DNA from: an uncultured Prevotellaceae bacterium | Lineage (GTDB): Bacteria > Bacteroidota > Bacteroidia > Bacteroidales > Muribaculaceae | NCBI GenBank assembly: GCA_900317325.1 | Contig: ONGE01000015.1 | Location: 1-64,000 of the forward strand | Reading direction: 5' to 3' | DNA length: 64,000 nt | In this document: positions 1 to 8,745 of the stretch, piece by piece | Numbering within the stretch: the first letter of the stretch is position 1 | How the letters are laid out: each line of letters starts with the position of its first letter | The notes under the pieces: generated by a model | What the model was told of the DNA's origin: nothing | Seen by the model: only the letters and a program-made list of their open reading frames with translations | The model's database searches: none | Translations under genes and position numbers: made by a program

Positions 1-3000
1 TGATGAGCGTGGTCACGTCGGTGATGTTCACCTGGCCATCGTGGTTCACGTCGCCACGCAGGCCGCCTGCCTTCGCGGTGAAGTAGCCCGGGTTGCTCGG
101 GCCGCCGTCGATGTGGGCGTAGGTCTTGTCAATATGGTTGGCATCGTAGGTCGTGCCCTTACCGCCCACAAGGTTGTAGCAGTTCGTAAACATATCACTG
201 GACTCCGTCACAGCCGCAGTGCTCCAGTCATTGCCCACATAGATGGTCTGCAGATTGAGGCCGCCAGCGAACATGTATCTCATATCGGTCACCTTGGCCG
301 TGTTGAAATGGCTCACATCAAGGCTTGTCAAGCTTCTACAGTTCATGAACATCGCGGACATAATGGTGACCTTGGACGTGTTGAAACTGCTCAAATCAAG
401 GCTTGTTAGTATAGAGCAGTTGTAGAACATCGCGCCCATGTCGGTTACCTTGGACGTGTTGAAGTGGCTCAAATCAAGGCTTGTCAAAACTGTGCAGCCT
501 CCGAACATCCAAGCCATATTGGTGACCTCGCTGGTGTTCAGGTAACTCATGCCCGTGATGGATTGAAGGTTCTCCATGCCATAGAACCAATCGTAGGTGG
601 TCGTCGGGCGGGCATTGGCGAACGAGGGGTCAAAGACCGCCTTGGTCACACTGGCATTGGTGCCGTCACTCTCCCAACCGGGATGGGCGTATCCCTCGTT
701 CAGGTCGTAGGTCGTGCCCGTGCGGCTGCTGCGCTGGTTGTCATAGTAGAACGTCAGCGTCGTGTTCGACGGCGTGTAGCAGGCATAAGCCACAGGCGCG
801 TTCTTGTCGGTGAAGTAGCCCGGGTTGCTCGTGCCGCCGTCGATGTGGGCGTAGGTCTTGTCAATGTGGCTGTCATCGTAGGTCGTCCCCTGGCCGCCCA
901 CCAGGCTGGTGCAGTTATTGAACATATTAACGGAGTTCGTCACGGCAGCGGTGCTCCAACCACTGCCCACATAGATGGTCCGCAGAAGAGTGCTACCTTC
1001 GAACATGTATCTCATATTGGTCACGTTGGACGTGTTGAAACTGCTCAAATCAAGGCTCGTTAAGCCAGTGCAGTTATTGAACATTTGATTCATATATATC
1101 ACCTTGGACGTGTTGAAGTGGCTCACATCAAGGCTTGTCAGTTTATTGCAGTTGTAGAACATCCATTTCATATAGATCACCTCGCTGGTGTTCAGGTAGC
1201 TCATGCCCGTGATGGATTGAAGGTTCTGCATGTTAAAGAACCAATCGCAGGTGGTCGTCGGGCGGGCGCCAGCGAACGAGGGGTCAAAGACCACCTTGGT
1301 CACACTGTTTTTGGTGCCGTCGGTGTCCCAGTCGGTATCGTTGTCGCCCGTGTTCAGGTCGTAGGTCGTGCCCGGGCGGCTGCTGCGCTGGTTGTCGTAG
1401 TAGAACGTCAGCGTCGTGTTCGACGGCGTGTAGCAGGCATAGGCCTCTTTCCACTCGGTGAAGTAGCCCGGGTTGCTCGTGCCGCCGTCGATGTGGGCAT
1501 ACGCACCATCAATGTGGTTCTCATCATAGGTCGTGCCCTGGCCGCCCACCAGGCTGGTGCAGTATTTGAACATATCACCGGAGTACGTCACGGCAGCCGT
1601 GCTCCAGCCATTGCCCACATAGATGGTCCGCAAATTAGTGCTGTTATAGAACATCCTCAGCATAGTGGCCACCGTGGACGTATTGAAATTGCTTAAGTCA
1701 AGGCTTGTTAAGCCAGTGCAGCCAGAGAACAATTGATTCATATTTATCACCTTGGACGTATTGAAGTGGCTCACATCAAGGCTTGAAAGGTTTTTACAAT
1801 TTAAGAACATATAACCCATATTGGTCACCTCACTGGTGTTCAGGTAACTCATGCCCGTGATGGATTCAAGATTCCGCATGCCATAAAACCAATCGCAGGT
1901 GGTCGTCGGGCGGGCGCCAGCGAACGATGGGTCAAAGACCACCTTGGTCACACTGGAATTAGTGCCATCGGTGTCCCAGCCGGTATCGTTGCTGCCCTCG
2001 TTCAGGTCGTAGGTCGTGCCCGAGCGGCTGCTACGCTGGCTGTCGTAGTAGAACGTCAACGTCGTGTTAGAGGACGTGTAGCAGGCATAGGCCTCAATCC
2101 TTGTGAAGTAGCCCGGGTTGCTCGGGCCGCCGTCGATGTGGGCGTAGGTCTTGTCCTTCGGGTTGGAGGAATTGTAAGCCGTGCCCTGGCCACCCACTAG
2201 GCTGGTGCACATACTGAACATAGAACCGGAACTCGTCACGGCATCGGTGCTCCAGCCATTGCCCACATAAATGGTTTGCAGATTGCCGCAAAAACAGAAC
2301 ATGTAACCCATACTGTTTACCTGGGACGTGTTCCAGTTGCTTAGGTCAAGGCTCGTCAGGTTATCGCAGAAAGCGAACATGCCGTACATACTTTTCACAT
2401 TGGACGTGTTGAGGTGGCTCACATCAACGCTCGTTAAATTTGAACAGTAATAAAACATATTAACCATAGAAGTCAACTCACTGGTATTCAAATATGACAT
2501 TCCCGTGATATCGGTAAGATTCTCCATGTGCTCAAACCAACGGAAGGTGGTCACCGGGCGGGCACCAGCGAACGAGGAGTCAAAGACCACCTTGGTCACA
2601 TTGGCATTGGTGCCGTCAGTGTACCAGCCGGGATCGATGCCGCTCGTGTTCAGGCCATAGGTCGTGCCCGTGCGGCTGCTGCGCTGGTTGTCGTAGTAGA
2701 ACGTGAGCGTAGTGTTCGACGGCGTGTAGTTGGCATAGGCCTCGGGTCCCTTCTCGGTGAAGTAGCCCGGGTTGCTCGGGCCGCCGTCGATGTGGGCGTA
2801 GGTCTTGTCCATCGGGTTGGATGAGTTCCAGGTCGTGCCCTGGCCGCCCACCAGGCTTTGGCAGTTATATAACATTTCATTGGAGAACGCCACAGCCGCA
2901 GTGCTCCAACCATCGCCCACATAGACAGTGCGCAGATTATAGCAATGTCTAAACATGTAACTCATATCGGTCACCTTGGACGTGTTAAAACTACTCAAGT

Positions 3001-3439
3001 CGAGGCTTGTCAGGCTAGAGCAGTAAGATAACATTTGCTTCATACCTGTCACCTTGGACGTGTTGAAGTGGCTCAAATCAAGGCTTGTCAATGCTAAACA
3101 GTTCAAGAACATCCAGTTCATATTGGTCACTTCACTGGTGTTCAGGTAACTCAGGCCCGTGATGGATTGAAGATTCTGCATATTATAGAACCAATCGCAG
3201 GTGGTTGTCGGGCGAGCGCCAGCAAACGAGGAGTCAAAGACAACCTTGGTCACGCTGGCATTGGTGCCGTCAGTGTCCCAAGCGACATCGGTGGTGCCCG
3301 TGTTCAAGTCGTAGGTCGTGCCCGTGCGGCTGCTGCGCTGGTTGTCGTAGTAGAACGTCACGGCAGCGGCGGCGCCGAGGGCGCACATCATGGCCGCCAC
3401 GAGGACGGCGAGTCGAAGGAGTAAATGATCATGTTTCAT
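1..3439 (-). CDS. BspA-like DUF285 multi-module surface protein (3' end beyond window)
   Basis: A continuous minus-strand frame of at least 1146 codons starts at ATG 3439-3437 and runs off the left edge. It opens with a signal peptide (MKHDHLLLRLAVLVAAMMCA...). Five tandem modules of about 215-245 residues follow, each beginning TFYYDNQRSSR (near residues 27, 245, 460, 675 and 893). Each continues with a VTKVVFD strand, several 24-residue DUF285 repeats (LTSLDLSHFNTSKVTNMxxMF) and closes with AHIDGGxSNPGYFT. The spacing of the closing motif (732, 648, 645 and 654 bases) is always a multiple of three, so no frameshift separates modules. The last visible residues, GDVNHDGQVNITDVTTLI, form a dockerin-like calcium-binding loop, so only a short C-terminus is probably missing. 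DUF285/BspA proteins are secreted or surface exposed and often adhesive; the ligand here is unknown. Confidence 0.9.
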   Translation of the reverse strand, partial: MKHDHLLLRLAVLVAAMMCALGAAAAVTFYYDNQRSSRTGTTYDLNTGTTDVAWDTDGTNASVTKVVFDSSFAGARPTTTCDWFYNMQNLQSITGLSYLNTSEVTNMNWMFLNCLALTSLDLSHFNTSKVTGMKQMLSYCSSLTSLDLSSFNTSKVTDMSYMFRHCYNLRTVYVGDGWSTAAVAFSNEMLYNCQSLVGGQGTTWNSSNPMDKTYAHIDGGPSNPGYFTEKGPEAYANYTPSNTTLTFYYDNQRSSRTGTTYGLNTSGIDPGWYTDGTNANVTKVVFDSSFAGARPVTTFRWFEHMENLTDITGMSYLNTSELTSMVNMFYYCSNLTSVDVSHLNTSNVKSMYGMFAFCDNLTSLDLSNWNTSQVNSMGYMFCFCGNLQTIYVGNGWSTDAVTSSGSMFSMCTSLVGGQGTAYNSSNPKDKTYAHIDGGPSNPGYFTRIEAYACYTSSNTTLTFYYDSQRSSRSGTTYDLNEGSNDTGWDTDGTNSSVTKVVFDPSFAGARPTTTCDWFYGMRNLESITGMSYLNTSEVTNMGYMFLNCKNLSSLDVSHFNTSKVINMNQLFSGCTGLTSLDLSNFNTSTVATMLRMFYNSTNLRTIYVGNGWSTAAVTYSGDMFKYCTSLVGGQGTTYDENHIDGAYAHIDGGTSNPGYFTEWKEAYACYTPSNTTLTFYYDNQRSSRPGTTYDLNTGDNDTDWDTDGTKNSVTKVVFDPSFAGARPTTTCDWFFNMQNLQSITGMSYLNTSEVIYMKWMFYNCNKLTSLDVSHFNTSKVIYMNQMFNNCTGLTSLDLSSFNTSNVTNMRYMFEGSTLLRTIYVGSGWSTAAVTNSVNMFNNCTSLVGGQGTTYDDSHIDKTYAHIDGGTSNPGYFTDKNAPVAYACYTPSNTTLTFYYDNQRSSRTGTTYDLNEGYAHPGWESDGTNASVTKAVFDPSFANARPTTTYDWFYGMENLQSITGMSYLNTSEVTNMAWMFGGCTVLTSLDLSHFNTSKVTDMGAMFYNCSILTSLDLSSFNTSKVTIMSAMFMNCRSLTSLDVSHFNTAKVTDMRYMFAGGLNLQTIYVGNDWSTAAVTESSDMFTNCYNLVGGKGTTYDANHIDKTYAHIDGGPSNPGYFTAKAGGLRGDVNHDGQVNITDVTTLI

Positions 3440-3487
3440 AGTCGTAATGTTTTATGGTTGATATTTGTCAATTCATCAGATTTTCGG

Positions 3488-3519
3488 CAAATTTAGTCAC
3501 ATTTTTTGAGAAATACAAA
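3488..3519 (-). promoter_or_regulatory. Bacteroidetes-type promoter of the BspA-like gene
   Basis: On the minus strand TTTG (3519-3516), a 20-base spacer and TAAATTTG (3495-3488) match the Bacteroidetes -33/-7 consensus, about 48 bases upstream of the start codon. Confidence 0.7.
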
Positions 3520-3557
3520 TTTTCAGCTGTTAACTTTTAGCAGCCATCCGCGTTTAT

Positions 3558-3573
3558 GCTCGCTAGCGCGAGC
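3558..3573. repeat. Short inverted repeat after a GCCATCCGCG head
   Basis: GCTCGC and GCGAGC flank a 4-base loop and follow a GCCATCCGCG sequence at 3543-3552. The head resembles the other GGCATCCGC-headed intergenic elements of this window (6619, 6701, 6765, 42577). Confidence 0.5.
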
Positions 3574-3654
3574 AGGTTAAAGGTTAATGAGGCTGACGCA
3601 TTTCTAATTCAAACAACTTGAACTACAATTTTATAAATATTTATGTTGTCGGAA

Positions 3655-3695
3655 GTGGCGGCCACGCCAAGGCGAGGCCATACAATGCGGATGCC
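3655..3695 (-). repeat. REP-like intergenic repeat, copy 1 (inverted)
   Basis: Read on the minus strand, this 41-base segment starts GGCATCCGCATTGTA and continues with a GC-rich near-palindrome (GGCCTCGCC, TT, GGCGTGGCC). It matches 6765-6806 with one substitution and one indel, in opposite orientation. The 352-base gap 3440-3791 otherwise holds the two divergent promoters and no gene. Confidence 0.75.
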
Positions 3696-3740
3696 CCTCT
3701 ATAACTCTAACCTCTAAACAGCGAGCGAAAGCTCGCATAA

Positions 3741-3772
3741 TTTGTTTTTCTCGCGAAAAAGTCGTACCTTTG
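3741..3772 (+). promoter_or_regulatory. Promoter of uvrA
   Basis: TTTG (3741-3744), a 20-base spacer and TACCTTTG (3765-3772) match the Bacteroidetes consensus. The uvrA start codon lies 19 bases beyond, giving a very short leader. Confidence 0.75.
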
Positions 3773-3791
3773 CGGGCTCAATTTATCGGCA

Positions 3792-6590
3792 ATGGCAACA
3801 TCAGGAGACATCATCATCAAGGGGGCCCGCGTCAATAACCTGAAGGACGTTGACGTGACGATACCGCGCGGCAAGTTTGTCGTCGTGACCGGCCTGTCGG
3901 GCAGCGGCAAGTCGTCACTGGCCTTCGACACGCTGTATGCCGAGGGGCAACGCCGCTATGTGGAGAGCCTGTCATCCTATGCCCGCCAGTTCATGGGCCG
4001 CATGACCAAGCCCGACTGTGACTTCATCACCGGCTTGCCACCCGCCATTGCTGTGGAGCAGCGCACCGTGACGCGCAACTCGCGCAGCACGGTGGGCACG
4101 AGCACCGAGATCTATGACTACCTGCGGCTGCTGTTCGCCCGCGTGGGCAAGACCTACTCGCCCGTGTCGGGTCAAATCGTGAAAAAGCATACCGCCAACG
4201 ACGTCATCGACACCATCAACACCTACCCCGACGGCACCCGCCTGGCGCTGTTGACCGAGGTCATCGTGCCCGAGGGGCGCGACCTGCGCACCCAGCTCGA
4301 CATCCTTGTCAAGGGCGGCTATTCCAGGCTGATGACGCGCGACGGCAGGTTTGTGGACATTTCCCAAGTTCTGGCCAGCAGCGAGGAACCCGTTGCCGAG
4401 GATTACCGCCTGCTCATCGACCGCTTGGCCGTCACCCACAGCCGCGACGACGAGATGCGCATGCTGGACTCGCTGCAGACGGCGTTCTACGAAGGTCAGG
4501 ACGAGTGCATCGTCGCGATTTGGCAGCAGGACGGGACGTTGACCGAACACCGTTTCTCCAAGCGCTTTGAGCTGGACGGAATGAAGTTTGAGGAGCCTAA
4601 CGACCTGATGTTCAATTTCAACAATCCCTTGGGAGCCTGCCCCACCTGCGAGGGATTCGGCAACGTGACCGGCATCGACGAGAACCTGGTGATTCCTGAC
4701 CGCAGCCGATCGGTGTTTGACGACGCGGTGATGTGCTGGCGCGGACAGATCATGAGCGAGTGGAAACGCGAGTTCATCCATGTTGCCGCCCGTCACAACT
4801 TCCCTATCCACAAGCCCTACCACGAGTTGACGCAAGAGCAGCTCGACCTGCTGTGGCATGGTTCGGCCGATGATGGATGGACCGGCATCGACGGTTTCTT
4901 TGAGTGGGTCAAGAGCAAGGCCTATGCCATTCAATTCCGCGTGTTGCTGGCCCGTTATCGCGGCAAGACCGTTTGTCCCGTGTGCCACGGTTCTCGCCTC
5001 AAGCCCCAAGCCAGCTATGTCAAGGTGGGCGGAGCGAGCATCAGCGACCTGGTGCGCATGCCCGTCAAGGAGTTGTCGCAGTGGTTCAAGCAGCTGCAGC
5101 TCGACAGAACCGATGCGCAGATTGCCAAACGCCTGCTCACCGAGATCAACAGCCGTCTGGAATACCTGTGCGACGTGGGTGTGGAATACCTCACGCTCGA
5201 CCGCCTGTCATCGACGCTGTCGGGCGGCGAGAGCCAGCGCATCAACCTGGCGACAGCACTGGGCAGCTCGCTGGTGGGCTCGGTCTATATTCTTGACGAG
5301 CCGTCCATCGGCCTGCACCCGCGCGACACCCACCGCCTGATTCACGTGCTGCGCATGCTGCAACAGCTGGGCAACACCGTGCTTGTCGTCGAGCATGACG
5401 AGGACATCATCAACAATGCCGACTACCTGATCGACGTGGGACCCGAAGCAGGGCGCAACGGCGGACGCATCACCTATCAAGGCCCCGTCAGCAAGCTGGG
5501 CGAAGCCACCGACAGCTACACCGCCAAATACCTCACCGGAGCGCTCTCCATCCCCGTGCCCAAGCGGCGCCGCGCCTGGAACCAGTATATCGAGGTCAAG
5601 GGAGCCACCCACAACAACCTCAAAAACATTACTGTTAAATTCCCGCTCGGCGTGATGACCGTGGTCACCGGTGTGAGCGGTTCGGGCAAATCGACGCTGG
5701 TGGGCAAGATCCTCTACCCTGCCCTGGCGCGCCACTTCGACCAGACGGCCGAAGCCCCGGGCAGCCACAACGGCCTCGGCGGCGACTTGAGCCGTCTGCA
5801 GGCCGTGGAATTCATCGACCAGGGACCCATCGGCAAGAGCACCCGCAGCAATCCCGCCACTTACCTCAAGGCGTTTGACGAGATACGCCAACTGTTTGCC
5901 CAGCAGCAACTGTCCAAGCAGATGGGCTACAACGCCGGTTTCTTCTCGTTCAACTCTCCGGGAGGACGCTGCGAGGAGTGCAAGGGCGACGGCACCATCA
6001 CCATCGAGATGCAGTTCATGGCCGACATCACCCTGACGTGTGAGGCATGCCACGGCAAGCGGTTCAGCCGCAACGCCCTCGACGTGACCTACCGCGACAA
6101 GACCATCAGCGACATCCTCGAGATGACTGTGAATCAGGCTATTGAGTTCTTTGATGAGAGCAACACCTATAACGAGCACAAGATTGTGCGCCGCCTGAAG
6201 CCGCTGCAGGACGTTGGACTGGGATATATCAAGCTGGGTCAATCGTCGTCCACATTGTCGGGCGGTGAAAACCAGCGCGTGAAGCTGGCCTATTACCTGA
6301 GCGGTGAGCGTCAGGGCAACACGCTGTTCATCTTCGATGAGCCGACGACAGGTCTGCACTTCCACGACATCAACACGCTGATGCGGTCGTTCGACCAGCT
6401 GATAGGCAACGGGCACACGGTGGTCATCATCGAGCACAACCTCGACGTCATCAAGTGCGCCGACCACATCATCGACCTGGGGCCCGAGGGCGGCGACAAG
6501 GGCGGCAACATCGTTGTCGAGGGCACTCCCGAGCAGGTTGCCCAGTGCAAGGAGAGCTACACAGGCAAGTTCCTGGCCAAGAAGCTATAA
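3792..6590 (+). CDS. uvrA: Excinuclease ABC subunit A (UvrA)
   Basis: Damage-recognition ATPase of nucleotide excision repair; it loads UvrB onto lesions. The 932 residues (usual size about 940) carry two ABC modules. Module 1 has Walker [10 protein letters not shown] (34-42), zinc-finger cysteines (CPTCEG near 282, CPVCHG near 395), signature LSGGESQR and Walker [16 protein letters not shown]. Module 2 has GVSGSGKST, zinc cysteines (CEECKG near 727, CEACHG near 750), [12 protein letters not shown] and [15 protein letters not shown]. The sequence around the first insertion ([19 protein letters not shown]) diverges from textbook UvrA, and several Bacteroidetes carry two UvrA paralogues, so this could be the second copy. 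Monocistronic, with its own promoter. Confidence 0.93.
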   Translation: MATSGDIIIKGARVNNLKDVDVTIPRGKFVVVTGLSGSGKSSLAFDTLYAEGQRRYVESLSSYARQFMGRMTKPDCDFITGLPPAIAVEQRTVTRNSRSTVGTSTEIYDYLRLLFARVGKTYSPVSGQIVKKHTANDVIDTINTYPDGTRLALLTEVIVPEGRDLRTQLDILVKGGYSRLMTRDGRFVDISQVLASSEEPVAEDYRLLIDRLAVTHSRDDEMRMLDSLQTAFYEGQDECIVAIWQQDGTLTEHRFSKRFELDGMKFEEPNDLMFNFNNPLGACPTCEGFGNVTGIDENLVIPDRSRSVFDDAVMCWRGQIMSEWKREFIHVAARHNFPIHKPYHELTQEQLDLLWHGSADDGWTGIDGFFEWVKSKAYAIQFRVLLARYRGKTVCPVCHGSRLKPQASYVKVGGASISDLVRMPVKELSQWFKQLQLDRTDAQIAKRLLTEINSRLEYLCDVGVEYLTLDRLSSTLSGGESQRINLATALGSSLVGSVYILDEPSIGLHPRDTHRLIHVLRMLQQLGNTVLVVEHDEDIINNADYLIDVGPEAGRNGGRITYQGPVSKLGEATDSYTAKYLTGALSIPVPKRRRAWNQYIEVKGATHNNLKNITVKFPLGVMTVVTGVSGSGKSTLVGKILYPALARHFDQTAEAPGSHNGLGGDLSRLQAVEFIDQGPIGKSTRSNPATYLKAFDEIRQLFAQQQLSKQMGYNAGFFSFNSPGGRCEECKGDGTITIEMQFMADITLTCEACHGKRFSRNALDVTYRDKTISDILEMTVNQAIEFFDESNTYNEHKIVRRLKPLQDVGLGYIKLGQSSSTLSGGENQRVKLAYYLSGERQGNTLFIFDEPTTGLHFHDINTLMRSFDQLIGNGHTVVIIEHNLDVIKCADHIIDLGPEGGDKGGNIVVEGTPEQVAQCKESYTGKFLAKKL

Positions 6591-6640
6591 ACTACGAATT
6601 ACGCTAATTTAATTAATTGGCATCCGCATTTTTCGGCCCC

Positions 6641-6665
6641 ACGCTAAGGCGCTAAGACGCTAAGT
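6641..6665. repeat. Three tandem CGCTAAG octamers
   Basis: ACGCTAAG, GCGCTAAG and ACGCTAAG follow each other after a GGCATCCGC head at 6619. The same motif reappears inverted (CTTAGCGT sense) near 6721. Confidence 0.6.
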
Positions 6666-6764
6666 TTTAATAAACAACTGATCAGTCTGAGTTTTCTGAG
6701 GGCATCTGCGCTCTTTGACTAACGCTTAGGATAAAAGGAAGACAATAAGGACAATAATTACAAC

Positions 6765-6806
6765 GGCATCCGCATTGTAGGGCCTCGCCTTGGCGTGGCC
6801 GACCAC
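6765..6806 (+). repeat. REP-like intergenic repeat, copy 2
   Basis: GGCATCCGCATTGTAG followed by the GGCCTCGCC/GGCGTGGCC imperfect hairpin. It is the inverted partner of 3655-3695; the two copies bracket uvrA. A GGAAGACAATAAGGACAAT stretch just upstream (6738-6756) resembles the arms of the element at 42543-42648. Confidence 0.75.
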
Positions 6807-6854
6807 TGCACAAGGACTGTCCCACACCAAGACGCAATTTTTTAAGTAATTGAA

Positions 6855-7412
6855 ATGGACACTGACAATAATTTATCAAGGGAGATCAGGAAGGAGTTTT
6901 TTGCCTTTCGCAACGGCATCGTGGCCGACAAACTGAGAAAAGCGGGCGACCCGCACACGATGATCATGGGGTGCCTGCTGGTGGATGTTCAAGCCATCGT
7001 CCAGCGGCAACGCGAGGCCATCGATGATGCCCAAACACTGAAAGCGCTTGCACTGGAGCTGTGGAACGACACCAATTCGCGCGAGTGCCGCCTTGCCGCC
7101 CCCATGCTCTACCCTGCCGAGTTGATGACGCTGGAACAGGCCCTGCAATGGTGCCTGAGCGTCGAGACCATCGAGGTGGCCGACAACCTGTGCCACAAGC
7201 TCTTGCGCCACATCGCTGAAGCCGATGCCCTCTTCCGCCAACTCATCAGCCATGAGAAGCCGCTTGTCAAGTACACCGGTTATCGCCTCTTGCTCAACCT
7301 GCTCCTGCTGGGCAAGGTCCAGCCCAACGCCTCGCTCCGCACCATCATTGAGAACGAGAACGAGCCGTCCCTGAGCCATCTGTTGAAGGATATTCTGGAA
7401 GAGCTGAATTAA
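6855..7412 (+). CDS. HEAT-repeat protein, possibly DNA alkylation repair (AlkD-like) family
   Basis: A 185-residue, all-helical, leucine-rich soluble protein. The stretch LALELWNDTNSRECRLAA, followed by a VETIEVADNLCHKLL helix, resembles the HEAT-like repeats of AlkC/AlkD proteins (LW..s..E.R..A, then a W/D-containing helix). These bind DNA with alkylated bases. At 185 residues it is shorter than typical AlkD (about 220-240), and I cannot confirm the aromatic residues of the lesion pocket. It follows uvrA by 264 bases and converges with hemW 11 bases away. The function is inferred from a weak motif and a repair-gene neighbour; an unrelated HEAT scaffold is possible. Confidence 0.5.
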   Translation: MDTDNNLSREIRKEFFAFRNGIVADKLRKAGDPHTMIMGCLLVDVQAIVQRQREAIDDAQTLKALALELWNDTNSRECRLAAPMLYPAELMTLEQALQWCLSVETIEVADNLCHKLLRHIAEADALFRQLISHEKPLVKYTGYRLLLNLLLLGKVQPNASLRTIIENENEPSLSHLLKDILEELN

Positions 7413-7423
7413 ACCGAAACCAT

Positions 7424-8560
7424 CTATTCGTCCCACATGAGGTCGCGGATGACGGCGTCGCTGAGCATGATGCCGTCGCGTGACAACACATAGTGTCCAT
7501 CGCTGGTCACGTGCAGGTGGCCGGCGGTGATGTGTTTTTCAGCCTCATGGGTGAAGTAGCGCCAGGCCTCATCGCCGAAGTCTTGACGCAGACGGTGGGC
7601 ATCCACGCCGCGGGCGGTCCTCAGCCCCAGCATCACGCGTTCGTCATAGCGCTCACGACGGGTCAACTCCTCTTGCTCACAGGCCAGCTCGCCCGCCATG
7701 ATCCTGTCGATGTATTGCCGCAGGTCGTGAGGGTTATAGCGTCGCACCGCGCCGTCGTAGCTGTGGGCAGCGGCGCCCAGGCCCAGATAAGGCGTGTCGT
7801 CCCAATAGGAGGAATTGTGGCGGGAGTAATAGCCAGGCAGGGCAAAGTTGGAGATCTCATAGTGCTCATAGCCAGCCGCTTGCAATTCATCAACAAGGAT
7901 GCGGTACATCTCCAGACATTGCTCCTCGGGCACCTCGAGGACCTCGCCGCGCTCGCGCTGATGCCACAGGCGCGTGCCCTCCTCATAGGTCAATCCGTAG
8001 GCCGAAATGTGCTGCGGGTGCAGGGCTATCGCCCGCCGCACCGAGTCGGTCCATGAGGTCAGCGTCTGCCCCGGCAAACCGAAAATCAAATCAATGCTGA
8101 TGTTGTCGATGCCCGCCTGGCGCAGGTTGGCAACGGCCTCCACTGCCTGGGCGGCAGTGTGCCTGCGGCCAACGAGGCGCAGGATGTCGTCCTGGAACGA
8201 CTGGACGCCCATGCTCACGCGGTTCACCCCCAACCGTGGCAGGGCGGCGCACCATGCCGGAGTCACATCGTCAGGATTGGCCTCGATGGTGAATTCCTCA
8301 AGCGAGGTCAGGTCAAAAACGTCGTTCAATCCCTCGACCAGGCGTTCCAGCAACTCCACAGGCAGTTGTGACGGAGTGCCACCGCCCAGATAGAGCGTCT
8401 TGACAGCCGCGCCCCGCAACTCGCCCTGTCGCAACCGCGCCTCGGCAACAAGAGCCTCAACATATTCAGCCCCGGCCTCGGCCAGCCTCAACGTCGAGAA
8501 AAAGTCGCAATAAGAGCAGCGACTCGCGCAAAACGGGATATGCACATAAACACCTGCCAT
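7424..8560 (-). CDS. hemW: Radical SAM HemW-type protein (CPO III oxidase-like)
   Basis: A 378-residue radical SAM protein with the N-terminal cluster motif HIPFCASRCSYCDF (Cx3Cx2C), YLGGGTPSQLP, a VNRVSMGVQSFQ segment, LIFGLPGQT and a C-terminal HemW domain (ERVMLGLRTARGVD). HemW proteins bind heme and are thought to be heme chaperones; they are often misannotated as HemN. The cysteine pattern lacks the fourth cysteine seen in true HemN (CxxxCxxCxC), supporting HemW. I chose MAGVYVHIPF at 8560 because the upstream in-frame extension to 8764 is not HemW-like and would start above the -7 element at 8568-8575. Confidence 0.88.
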   Translation of the reverse strand: MAGVYVHIPFCASRCSYCDFFSTLRLAEAGAEYVEALVAEARLRQGELRGAAVKTLYLGGGTPSQLPVELLERLVEGLNDVFDLTSLEEFTIEANPDDVTPAWCAALPRLGVNRVSMGVQSFQDDILRLVGRRHTAAQAVEAVANLRQAGIDNISIDLIFGLPGQTLTSWTDSVRRAIALHPQHISAYGLTYEEGTRLWHQRERGEVLEVPEEQCLEMYRILVDELQAAGYEHYEISNFALPGYYSRHNSSYWDDTPYLGLGAAAHSYDGAVRRYNPHDLRQYIDRIMAGELACEQEELTRRERYDERVMLGLRTARGVDAHRLRQDFGDEAWRYFTHEAEKHITAGHLHVTSDGHYVLSRDGIMLSDAVIRDLMWDE

Positions 8561-8567
8561 GACGAGG

Positions 8568-8575
8568 CAAAGATA
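8568..8575 (-). promoter_or_regulatory. -7 element of hemW
   Basis: TATCTTTG on the minus strand ends 7 bases before the hemW start codon, so transcription would begin at or a few bases before ATG. No good -33 TTTG is visible. Confidence 0.5.
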
Positions 8576-8647
8576 CAAATTTCCACGGTCTCCATGACGT
8601 GATTTTTCTATCTTTTTAGGGTTGTTGAAAATTTTCTTTTTAATAAT

Positions 8648-8679
8648 GTTGTGATTCACAGTAAAAATGACTAATTTTG
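8648..8679 (+). promoter_or_regulatory. Promoter of the EF-G paralogue
   Basis: GTTG (8648-8651), a 20-base spacer and TAATTTTG (8672-8679). It lies inside the upstream in-frame extension of the gene, which supports the downstream start at 8746 and gives a leader of roughly 60 bases. Confidence 0.65.
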
Positions 8680-8745
8680 CACGCTGATTTAGCGAACAAA
8701 AACAACAATTCATTATATAACAACCATTTAACAACAAAATCACTA

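Noticed and set aside
464..1696. Plus-strand frames of about 200 codons (464-1063, 1085-1696, 2528-2824)
   Set aside because: They are antisense shadows of the repeated modules of the minus-strand BspA gene; their repeats copy its period and they lack promoters.
1..3439. Frameshift or pseudogene in the BspA gene
   Set aside because: Module spacings are all multiples of three and both ends translate sensibly in the same frame.
3972..5009. Long minus-strand frame inside uvrA, and another at 5208-6467
   Set aside because: Biased codon use of uvrA leaves the opposite strand open; the translations have no domain and overlap a certain gene.
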